Below are positions 1 to 9,252 of a stretch of DNA of 9,535 nucleotides, piece by piece; positions within the stretch are counted from its first letter, which is position 1, and each line of letters starts with the position of its first letter. The translations under genes and the position numbers were made by a program. Under the pieces are notes generated by a model, which was not told the DNA's origin, searched no databases, and was given only the letters and a program-made list of their open reading frames with translations. Source of the stretch: JBDIBB01 sp039812685 (GTDB taxonomy: Bacteria > Acidobacteriota > Vicinamibacteria > Vicinamibacterales > JAFNAJ01); assembly GCA_039812685.1 (NCBI GenBank), contig JBDIBB010000142.1, forward strand, positions 1-9,535. Direction: 5' to 3'.

Positions 1-145
1 GGCTGAGGTCGCCCCCAACGCAAGCTGGTCCGTACTGAGCGGGGTCCGGCGCCGGCCACCCGGGGGTGGCCGCCCGCCGCGACCGAGCCGGATCAGAGCG
101 CCCCCGCCTCCCGATGCGTGCCTGCCTGGGGCCGGTGCGTCAGGG
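1..145. repeat. Direct repeat copy 1 (~145 bp), overlapping the MCP 3' end
   Basis: This segment matches 1846-1988 in the same orientation. By eye alignment there are four substitutions (position 20 and three between 58 and 82) and two single-base indels near 58-66, about 96% identity. The match ends sharply at 145; on the left it runs to the first base of the window, so the true boundary may lie outside. The MCP stop codon (93-95) and its last 16 codons lie inside the repeat, while the rest (1-92) is non-coding here. No transposase or terminal inverted repeats are visible. I infer a segmental duplication of an intergenic sequence rather than an insertion sequence. Confidence 0.9.
53..72. repeat. 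Perfect 8-bp hairpin within repeat copy 1
   Basis: CGGCCACC (53-60) and GGTGGCCG (65-72) are exact inverted repeats separated by CGGG. It lies 21 nt past the MCP stop codon in the direction of transcription. No T-run follows, so it is at best a weak rho-independent terminator, or an mRNA 3'-end stabilising structure. In repeat copy 2 the corresponding sequence has lost two bases and one pair, which weakens the stem. An adjacent 10-bp palindrome CCGGCGCCGG (46-55) is intact in both copies (1891-1900 in copy 2). Confidence 0.45.
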
Positions 146-1682
146 TGAGGAGTCTCCCTGGCACCCCGCCGCCGGTGGCCGTACGACCGCGCCGCATCGA
201 CAGAGTGTCCGTCTCCGAGCCACCCACGAGCGCGACGAGTCGGCTCACGACGTCCATCGACGCTTCGGCCTGGGAGTTCAGCTCCTCGCTGGCGGCCGCG
301 CTCTCCTCCGCCGTGGCAGCCGTGCTCTGGGTCACCTTCTCCATCTGCCCGATCGCCTGCGACACCTGGTCGATGCCTTGCGCCTGCTGCCGGCTGGCCG
401 CGCTCACCTGATCGACGAGCCCCTTCACCTGAGAAGCACTTCCCGTAATCGCCTCGACGGCGCCTGCGACGACCCCGACCCGGCGCTGCCCCTCGGTCGC
501 GCTGGTCATCGACTCCTCAATCAGCGCCGCCGTATCCTTCGCCGCCTGAGCCGACCGCTGGGCGAGCCCCCTCACCTCTTCGGCGACGACCGCGAAGCCG
601 AGCCCCGCATCGCCCGCGCGCGCCGCTTCCACGGCCGCGTTCAGCGCCAGGATGTTGGTCTGGAAGGCGATCTCGTCGATGGTCCTGATGATCCGCGCGA
701 CGCGGTCGCTCGAGTTCCTGATCCCGTTCATCGACGACACCAGGTCGCCCAGTGCCTCGTTCGCGCCACGCACGAGCCGCTCCGCCTCCACCATCAACAC
801 GGCGACCTGCTCGCCGTGCTCCGCGTTCTGGCGGGCCATCGAGGCCATCTCCTCCATCGCAGCCGAGGTTTCCTCGAGCGACGCGGCCTGCTCGGTGGCC
901 CCTTGCGAGAGCGACTGCGAAGCGCCGGCCACCTCCGTCGACGCGGCAGCCAACTGTCCGATCGCCTCGCTGAGGTCGTGCGCCGCACTGGTCAGCGTGC
1001 GGTTCATGTGCAGAATCGTGGCGATCGACACGGCCGCAATCAACAGCACGAAGAACCCCAGCAACCCGAGCCACACGTAGCCTCGCGTGACGTACTTGGC
1101 GACCGCCGCCTTCGTGCGCGCGTTCAGCATCTCCTCGAACTGGGCGATCGGGGCCATGATCCGCGCCTTCTCGGTGGCGTACCTCTTGTCGAAGAGCACC
1201 CGCCGCGCCATCTCGGGATCGGGCGGGCCCTTGCGGGTGTAACGGCCCGCCCCGTCGTCGAAGAGTCCCTTGACCGCGTTCATGGCGACCGACTCGGTCG
1301 TCACGAGATCGTTGGAGTTGCTCTCCGACTCCCTGAGCTTCTCGAACTCGGCCTCGGTGAACCCGGCCTCCTTCATCAACGTCTGAAGCGCGGCCGTCCG
1401 GCCGTCGGCGCGCGGAACCTTGCCGTTGCGCACGTCGAGAGTCCTCTGGTAGCCCTCCTCGTACTCCCCATCCCCGGTCACGACATAGGCGCGCGCCAGG
1501 CTCGTGAGGTCGTCCGAACTCTGCCGCAACTCGTCGGCGAGCAGATACGAGTCATACCGGTTCTCCTCGGCCGCCGTCAGCGCCCGCTGGTTCTGGACGA
1601 GCATGACGGTGACGAACATGAGGCCGGCCAGCGACACGACGCCCACGACCCTCAACAACGCCATCAGTTTTCGTATCGACAT
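93..1682 (-). CDS. Methyl-accepting chemotaxis protein, two membrane segments, HAMP-less
   Basis: A 529-residue chemoreceptor that should sense a ligand outside the inner membrane and control the CheA-CheW kinase array. A hydrophobic segment at about 11-29 and a second at 202-225 bracket a mostly helical periplasmic region (30-200), which carries a LADELRQSSDDL stretch (48-59) and a YVVTGD-YEE stretch (66-76) that I associate with sensor domains of other receptors and kinases. The cytoplasmic part is a long Ala/Glu/Gln-rich coiled coil with the receptor tip DEIAFQTNILALNAAVEAA at 336-354. Candidate methylation helices are EQAASLEETSAAMEEM (264-279) and the Glu-rich 457-473 stretch. I see no HAMP domain between membrane segment 2 and the coiled coil, and no C-terminal NWETF-type CheR/CheB tether. 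The ATG start has a good ribosome site 6 nt upstream. The last 16 residues and the stop are encoded by a direct repeat, so the C-terminal tail is probably not ancestral. Ligand unknown. Confidence 0.95.
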   Translation of the reverse strand: MSIRKLMALLRVVGVVSLAGLMFVTVMLVQNQRALTAAEENRYDSYLLADELRQSSDDLTSLARAYVVTGDGEYEEGYQRTLDVRNGKVPRADGRTAALQTLMKEAGFTEAEFEKLRESESNSNDLVTTESVAMNAVKGLFDDGAGRYTRKGPPDPEMARRVLFDKRYATEKARIMAPIAQFEEMLNARTKAAVAKYVTRGYVWLGLLGFFVLLIAAVSIATILHMNRTLTSAAHDLSEAIGQLAAASTEVAGASQSLSQGATEQAASLEETSAAMEEMASMARQNAEHGEQVAVLMVEAERLVRGANEALGDLVSSMNGIRNSSDRVARIIRTIDEIAFQTNILALNAAVEAARAGDAGLGFAVVAEEVRGLAQRSAQAAKDTAALIEESMTSATEGQRRVGVVAGAVEAITGSASQVKGLVDQVSAASRQQAQGIDQVSQAIGQMEKVTQSTAATAEESAAASEELNSQAEASMDVVSRLVALVGGSETDTLSMRRGRTATGGGVPGRLLTLTHRPQAGTHREAGAL

Positions 1683-1688
1683 GAGTAG

Positions 1689-1693
1689 TCTCC
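1689..1693 (-). promoter_or_regulatory. Ribosome binding site of the MCP gene
   Basis: On the minus strand GGAGA sits 6 nt before the ATG (1680-1682), a near-ideal Shine-Dalgarno position. It supports this ATG as the start. It is the only clear Shine-Dalgarno motif seen before any start in this window. Confidence 0.75.
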
Positions 1694-1751
1694 GGCCACG
1701 TCAATCCGGCCATGGATCGCCGCGACGGCCTCCTGGATTGGGAGCAAACGA

Positions 1752-1776
1752 CTCGGTCCGGCCCGCCCAGACCGAG
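1752..1776. repeat. Perfect 7-bp inverted repeat in the MCP leader
   Basis: CTCGGTC (1752-1758) and GACCGAG (1770-1776) pair around an 11-nt GC-rich loop. On the minus strand the stem is followed by TCGTTTGC, a short T-rich stretch rather than a proper T-run. It lies about 220 nt after the comEC stop and 69 nt before the MCP start. It could be a weak terminator for comEC, an operator, or a leader hairpin of the MCP mRNA; the sequence does not decide between these. Confidence 0.35.
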
Positions 1777-1845
1777 GCCAGCGCCGGTCGGTGGGGGTTC
1801 CGGGGCCATCCTGCGACGACGCGGACCCGCACCGGCTATTGAATC

Positions 1846-1988
1846 GGCTGAGGTCGCCCCCAACTCAAGCTGGTCCGTACTGAGCGGGGTCCGGCGCCGG
1901 CCGCCGGGGTGGCCGCCTGCCACGACCGAGCCGGATCAGAGCGCCCCCGCCTCCCGATGCGTGCCTGCCTGGGGCCGGTGCGTCAGGG
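1846..1988. repeat. Direct repeat copy 2 (~143 bp), between comEC and the MCP gene
   Basis: Same-orientation match to 1-145, with two single-base deletions relative to copy 1. It begins 8 bp after the comEC stop codon (1997-1999) and ends 163 bp before the MCP start. The two copies start 1845 bp apart and enclose almost exactly one MCP gene, so homologous recombination between them would delete or amplify the MCP gene. Here the whole repeat is non-coding, unlike copy 1. Confidence 0.9.
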
Positions 1989-1996
1989 CCGGGCCG

Positions 1997-4501
1997 TTAT
2001 CGTGCCACCCGCAGCCACCGCCTGCCGCTCATCGTCCGGATGGCCATCCGGTACCCGTCGGTGACAATCTGCACCGCCCCGTCCTCGTCGGTCCGGAATG
2101 GCGCCGCGCCAGTGGCCGCGGCGCGTGCCACCGCCGCCGGTGCCGGGTGGCCAAACGGGTTGCCGCGCCCGGCCGAGTAGATCACGGCCGCCGGCGCGAG
2201 CGCCCGCAGCCACGCGGCGGCGCTCGATCCGGCGCTGCCATGATGGGCGGCCTTGAGCGCCCTCAGGCGGGAGGGCCACCCATCGGCCGCCAGTTGCTCC
2301 TCGACGGCGGCGCCGATGTCGCCCGGCAGCACGATCGACACGTCGGCGTAGCGCAGCTCCACGACAACCGAGTCGTCATTGCGAACCCGCTGCCGCTCCC
2401 ACTCAGGCTCAGGCGGATGCCAGACGATCACCTCCACCTCGTCCACCCACAGGCGGTCGCCGGCGCGAACGCGGCGCCAGATCCCACCCTGCAGTTCGAC
2501 CCGGCCGCGCAACGCGAGGGTTGGCGCATGACGCCGCACCGCGACGCCCTCCCACACCTCCCGCGGGCGCCAGTCGGCCACGAGCGCGGCCGCCCCGCCC
2601 ACGTGGTCGGGATCGCCATGCGTGATCACGAGCCAGTCGAGCGAGGTGATCCCGAGCGCGTGCAGGGCCGGTGACACCACCCGCCTTCCGACGTCGAAGC
2701 GCGGCGAAGCCGCCAGCCCGCCGGCGTCGATCACCATCGTCCTGCCCCGAGGGAACTGGACGACCACGCAATCACCCTGCCCCACGTCGAGCATCGTGAC
2801 GCGCAGGGTGCCCGCTCCGGCTTCAGGTACGGTCGGCGGGAACCCCGCGTCGCGCGAAGACCACCAGCCGCCGGCCATGACGATGACGCTCACGGCCAGT
2901 CCGGCCCACGCCACGGCCCTGGCGCGCCGGCCCAGGACCGGCGCGCAGGCCACGGCCGCGGCGATCGCGTGGAGGCCCAGCAGCACCGGGCTCGGTGGCG
3001 GCGTGACACGCTGCAGCCACGGCCACCACTCGGCCAGCCGGGCGCTTCCCACGAGGGCCTGCACGGCGACGTGCGCCAGCCATCCGGACAACCGCGCGAG
3101 CGGCGGCACGAGTTCCGCGAGCAGGACCGTAGCCAGCCCCATGGCCTGGATCACCGCCATGAGCGGCACGGCCAGGAAGTTGAGCGCCAGGCCGGCGAAG
3201 GTGATCCGCCCGAAGGCGGAAGCCGTGATCGGCACGACCGCGAGTTCGGCGGCCAGCGTCGCCGCGAACAACGCGACGCACGCGCCGAGCGCCGCACGCG
3301 TTCGCGGCGCGACCACCGCCGCACCCGCCCACGCCTCCCACCACGTCACGATCGCGGGGGTGAAGACGATCAGTCCGGCGGTGGCGCCAAACGTGAGCCC
3401 GAAGCCCACGTCGAAGGCGAGCAGCGGATCCCACGCCAGCAGCGCCACGGCCGCTGTGGCCAGCAGCGCGAGCGGATGCGCCCGCAGGTCGGCCATCCGG
3501 GCGGAGAGGTGGACGAACGCCACCAGCATCGCCCGGTCTACCGAAGCCCCGCGCACCACCACCGTCGCATAGGCGGCCAGTGCCGCCAGCGCCAGCGCCG
3601 GGGCGATGCGGGGCGGCGCACGCGACCACGCCGTGAACCAGAGCAGCAGGCCCGTGAGGATGGCGATGTTGCCGCCCGAGATGGCGATCACGTGATAGGT
3701 GCCCGCCTGCCGCAACCGTTCCTCGATCTCGTCGCCGATGGCCGCGCGGTCGCCGACGATGATCGCCAGCACGATCGCCGCCGACAGGGGGTGATGCGCG
3801 CCGACGTGACGCGCGATGGCGTCGCGCACGCGGTCGCGGATCATCCCGGCCCGCTCCTGGATCCAGGTGCCGTTGCCGCACGCCTCGACGAGCACGGCGC
3901 TCTTGATCGACCCCACCAGGTCGATGCCGCGTCGCGCGAGATCGAGGCTGGCATCTCCGCCGCCCGGGTTGCGGAACCCCGAAGGCTCGCGGACGGTCGC
4001 GGGGGCGCGCACGCAGCGGCCCCGGCGCCACGCGTGGACCGCGGTGTCGGGCACCGTGCCGTAGAGGCCCAGCCGAACGTCGCCCCGCGTCGGGATCCAG
4101 TCGCCTGCCACCCTGACGTGCCGCACGTCGACGACGATCACCACCGCCTCGGCGGAGCGGGCAGCATCCTCCCGCAGGCGGCCCTCCACCCACACCAGTT
4201 CGCCTTCGCGTGCCGTGGCAAGGGTGGGAGCCAGCGCCTGGCGAATCGGCCGTCGCAGCGCGCGGTCGTGTGCGTGGAGGCCGAGAAGGCAGCCCCCGGC
4301 GAACGCCAGGACGAGCGCCGCGCCGGCGGCGATGGCCCTGGCGCGAAGCGTGAGCGCCAGCACGCACACGGCGGCCGAGGCGAGGCAGGCCATGGCAACC
4401 AGCGCATGGGCCTCGCGACGAAGGCCGGAGCTCAGCACGCCGGCGAGCATGGCGATCGCGATGGGGACGATCAGGCCGGGCACGCCGCGGTGCGGATGCA
4501 A
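1997..4501 (-). CDS. comEC: ComEC/Rec2 family DNA-uptake channel protein
   Basis: An 834-residue polytopic inner-membrane protein of the family that carries single-stranded DNA into the cytoplasm during natural transformation. Residues 1-75 hold the first membrane segments. About 75-205 is the N-terminal soluble region (DUF4131/OB-fold type), ending in the family motif GFRNPGGGD (N178). About 215-520 is the competence membrane domain with many hydrophobic helices and a HVIAISGGN motif (270-278), a variant of the more usual SGLH. About 565-800 is a metallo-beta-lactamase-like domain with DVGQGD (572-577), DAGG (592-595), HGDPDH metal-binding motif (628-633), NDDS (708-711), LPGDIG (725-730), HHGS (753-756) and GHP (784-786), so the nuclease-type site looks intact. 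The listed start codon is TTG with no clear ribosome site; a GTG at residue 7 or ATG at residue 18 are alternatives, though the latter cuts into the first hydrophobic segment. It lies 236 nt after carB, so it is probably a separate transcript. Confidence 0.93.
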   Translation of the reverse strand: MHPHRGVPGLIVPIAIAMLAGVLSSGLRREAHALVAMACLASAAVCVLALTLRARAIAAGAALVLAFAGGCLLGLHAHDRALRRPIRQALAPTLATAREGELVWVEGRLREDAARSAEAVVIVVDVRHVRVAGDWIPTRGDVRLGLYGTVPDTAVHAWRRGRCVRAPATVREPSGFRNPGGGDASLDLARRGIDLVGSIKSAVLVEACGNGTWIQERAGMIRDRVRDAIARHVGAHHPLSAAIVLAIIVGDRAAIGDEIEERLRQAGTYHVIAISGGNIAILTGLLLWFTAWSRAPPRIAPALALAALAAYATVVVRGASVDRAMLVAFVHLSARMADLRAHPLALLATAAVALLAWDPLLAFDVGFGLTFGATAGLIVFTPAIVTWWEAWAGAAVVAPRTRAALGACVALFAATLAAELAVVPITASAFGRITFAGLALNFLAVPLMAVIQAMGLATVLLAELVPPLARLSGWLAHVAVQALVGSARLAEWWPWLQRVTPPPSPVLLGLHAIAAAVACAPVLGRRARAVAWAGLAVSVIVMAGGWWSSRDAGFPPTVPEAGAGTLRVTMLDVGQGDCVVVQFPRGRTMVIDAGGLAASPRFDVGRRVVSPALHALGITSLDWLVITHGDPDHVGGAAALVADWRPREVWEGVAVRRHAPTLALRGRVELQGGIWRRVRAGDRLWVDEVEVIVWHPPEPEWERQRVRNDDSVVVELRYADVSIVLPGDIGAAVEEQLAADGWPSRLRALKAAHHGSAGSSAAAWLRALAPAAVIYSAGRGNPFGHPAPAAVARAAATGAAPFRTDEDGAVQIVTDGYRMAIRTMSGRRWLRVAR

Positions 4502-4737
4502 CCGGCGTGACGGGAGCGGCCGACGCCGAAACGGCCGGCGAAGTGACGCGAAGCGTCGCTCCGCCGACCGTGCGAAGGGCAGTTTCTCCCAGCGCCGGCT
4601 GGGCGCGGGTGGCCAATCCAGCGCCCCGCGCCGTCACGCGCGGGGCGTCTGGAGGGGCGCGAGGGCGCCGGGGACGGATGCGGCCGACCGCCTCCGGAGA
4701 CGCGCGGTGAGGATCTGCCGGCGCTGGGCCTGGCGTC
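4502..4737. other. carB-comEC intergenic region with three inverted repeats
   Basis: No gene is supported in these 236 bp. Three hairpin-capable sequences are visible: AGTGACGC/GCGTCGCT at 4542-4560 (8 bp with one wobble, GAA loop), CCCAGC/GCTGGG at 4588-4603 (6 bp, GCCG loop), and a 9-bp perfect stem at 4622-4647. The region must contain the end of the carAB transcript or a readthrough, and the start signals for comEC. I see no clear promoter elements. Confidence 0.6.
4622..4647 (-). terminator. Possible carB terminator hairpin without a T-run
   Basis: CGCCCCGCG (4622-4630) pairs exactly with CGCGGGGCG (4639-4647) around an 8-nt loop, all but one pair being reachable as G-C. It lies 90 nt downstream of the carB stop. 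On the minus strand it is followed by CTGGATTGG, not a T-run, so intrinsic termination would be inefficient; an mRNA 3'-end stem left after rho-dependent termination is equally plausible. Confidence 0.35.
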
Positions 4738-7974
<3,237 letters not shown>

Positions 7975-7982
7975 CTCTACAG

Positions 7983-8037
7983 GCTTGGGGCTTGGGGCTT
8001 GGGGCTTGGGGCTCTGGGGCTCTGGGGCTCTGGGGGG
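7983..8037. repeat. Tandem 7-mer/8-mer array with seven G-tracts between carA and carB
   Basis: Four units of GCTTGGG (7983-8010) are followed directly by three units of GCTCTGGG (8011-8034) and extra Gs to 8037. Read on the plus strand this gives seven runs of at least four Gs separated by CTT (three times) then CTCT (three times), a textbook intramolecular G-quadruplex pattern with spare tracts. The plus strand is the template for carAB, so the mRNA carries the C-rich complement. The array ends 8 nt before the carB start codon, where a ribosome site would normally lie. Unit number could change by replication slippage. Confidence 0.95.
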
Positions 8038-8040
8038 CGT

Positions 8041-8074
8041 CGGGTCAGGGCCGGAGGCGCCGGACCGCTGCCCG
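8041..8074. repeat. Imperfect hairpin directly after the carA stop
   Basis: Arms 8041-8054 and 8060-8074 pair over 13 bp (4+3+2+4), interrupted by single-base bulges at 8045, 8064 and 8067, with the loop AGGCG at 8055-8059. It starts 2 nt beyond the carA stop codon (8077-8079) in the direction of transcription. No T-run follows, so termination between carA and carB is unlikely; an mRNA-stability or processing element, or chance in GC-rich DNA, are the alternatives. Confidence 0.5.
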
Positions 8075-8076
8075 AG

Positions 8077-9213
8077 CTACCCTCGGCGCTCCATCTCGTC
8101 GACGAACAACTGGAACAGGTAATCGGCGTCGCGAGGCCCGGGCGACGCCTCCGGGTGATACTGCACGCTGAACACGGGCGCCTCGCGATGCCGCAGGCCC
8201 TCCACCGTGCCGTCGTACAGGTTCACGTGCGTCACCTCGAGGTGGGCCGGGAGCGAGTCGCGTTCCACCGCGAACCCGTGGTTCTGCGACGTGATCTCCA
8301 CCAGCCCGGTGGCCAGCCGCTTCACCGGATGGGAGCCGCGGTGGCCGAACTTCAGCTTGTAGGTGCCGCCACCCATCGCAAGCGCCAGCACCTGGTGGCC
8401 GAGGCAGATGCCGAATACGGGCAGGCCTGAACTCACCGCGCCCGCGGCGTTGCGCACGACGTAGTCGAGCGCCGCGGGATCGCCCGGACCGTTGCTGAGG
8501 AACAGGCCGTCGGGCCGCGTCGCGATCAGTTCCTCCACCGGGGTGCTCGCCGGAAACACGCGCACGTCACATCCGTAGGCCGCCAGTCGCGCCAGGATGC
8601 TCCACTTCATGCCGAGATCGTAGACGGCCACCTTCAGGGGACGGCCTGCCCGCCGTCGTGGCTCGACGTCGTAGCCGACCCCGCTGGCGTCGGCAACCTC
8701 CGGCCGCGGAACGTAGTCGAAGGGGGCGGCGCTGGTGACCTCGCGTACCAGGTCGCGCCCGGCCATCTCGGGCGCCTGCCGCGCCCGTTCCACGAGCGCC
8801 CGCGGATCGACCGCCCCGGTGGCGATCGCCCCCCTCATGGCGCCCGCCGATCGCAGCACGCGCGTCAGCGCCCGGGTGTCGATGTCGGCAATGGCCACCA
8901 CCCCGCTGGCGACGAGATAGTCGCGCAGCGTCCCCTCCGCCCGGAAGTTGCTGGCCACCGGTGACGATTCGCGGACGACGAACCCCGCCACCTGCGTGCC
9001 GCGCGATTCGGCATCCACGGGGGTGACGCCGTAGTTGCCGATCTGGGGGGCGGTCATGGTGACGATCTGACCGGCATACGACGGGTCGGTGAGCACCTCC
9101 TGGTAACCGCCCAGGCTGGTGTTGAACACCACCTCCCCGGAAGTCTCGCCAGGTGCCCCCACGGAGACGCCTTCGTACCAGTGACCGTTTTCGAGTGCGA
9201 GGACTGCTTTCAT
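8077..9213 (-). CDS. carA: Carbamoyl phosphate synthetase, small (glutaminase) subunit
   Basis: 378 residues, close to the E. coli length of about 382. It hydrolyses glutamine and passes the ammonia to CarB. Residues 1 to about 135 form the CarA-specific N-terminal domain with GEVVFNTSLGGYQEVLTDPSY and VAIADIDTRALTR motifs. From about 190 it is a class I glutamine amidotransferase: the nucleophile is C270 in FGICLGHQ, and the partners are H353 and E355 in QYHPEASPGP, almost exactly the E. coli positions (269, 353, 355). The ATG start matches the usual MKAVLALENG opening; the upstream sequence shows no strong Shine-Dalgarno motif. It precedes carB in the same orientation with 97 nt between stop and start, so the two are very likely co-transcribed. 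An upstream gene ends 39 nt before this start. Confidence 0.98.
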   Translation of the reverse strand: MKAVLALENGHWYEGVSVGAPGETSGEVVFNTSLGGYQEVLTDPSYAGQIVTMTAPQIGNYGVTPVDAESRGTQVAGFVVRESSPVASNFRAEGTLRDYLVASGVVAIADIDTRALTRVLRSAGAMRGAIATGAVDPRALVERARQAPEMAGRDLVREVTSAAPFDYVPRPEVADASGVGYDVEPRRRAGRPLKVAVYDLGMKWSILARLAAYGCDVRVFPASTPVEELIATRPDGLFLSNGPGDPAALDYVVRNAAGAVSSGLPVFGICLGHQVLALAMGGGTYKLKFGHRGSHPVKRLATGLVEITSQNHGFAVERDSLPAHLEVTHVNLYDGTVEGLRHREAPVFSVQYHPEASPGPRDADYLFQLFVDEMERRG

Positions 9214-9252
9214 TGCGATGGAATCCGAGCCAATGCCTGGCGCCCCCTGAGG

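Larger units (their letters stand above)
1683..1996. other. comEC-MCP intergenic region (314 bp)
   Basis: No convincing gene is seen here on either strand; the open frames crossing it are continuations of antisense frames of the neighbouring genes. It contains the second copy of the direct repeat (1846-1988), a perfect inverted repeat at 1752-1776 and the MCP ribosome site. It should hold the MCP promoter and any comEC terminator, but I see neither a strong sigma-70 promoter nor a hairpin with a T-run. Confidence 0.7.

Noticed and set aside
66..1688. A 540-codon plus-strand frame antisense to the whole MCP gene
   Set aside because: It mirrors the MCP coding region, has a low-complexity Arg/His/Leu composition and no recognisable motif; the minus-strand MCP has unmistakable receptor motifs.
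1..1988. The repeat-flanked MCP as a composite transposon or genomic island
   Set aside because: No transposase, integrase, terminal inverted repeats or target-site duplication is visible, and the MCP's composition matches its neighbours. A segmental duplication is simpler.
1683..1996. A riboswitch (for example a cyclic di-GMP type) upstream of the MCP gene
   Set aside because: I looked for conserved aptamer core motifs and found none; only generic GC-rich hairpins are present.
2969..4510. A 513-codon plus-strand frame and a 604-codon minus-strand frame (2823-4637) overlapping comEC
   Set aside because: Both are alternative frames of comEC with strongly biased Arg/Gly/His content and no domain; comEC itself carries all family motifs.
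7983..8037. A small CRISPR array between carA and carB
   Set aside because: The units are 7-8 bp head to tail with no spacers, so it is a simple tandem repeat.
7980..8076. A pyrimidine attenuator (hairpin plus T-run) between carA and carB
   Set aside because: The hairpin after carA has no T-run following it, and there is no leader peptide or PyrR-type anti-antiterminator motif that I can recognise.
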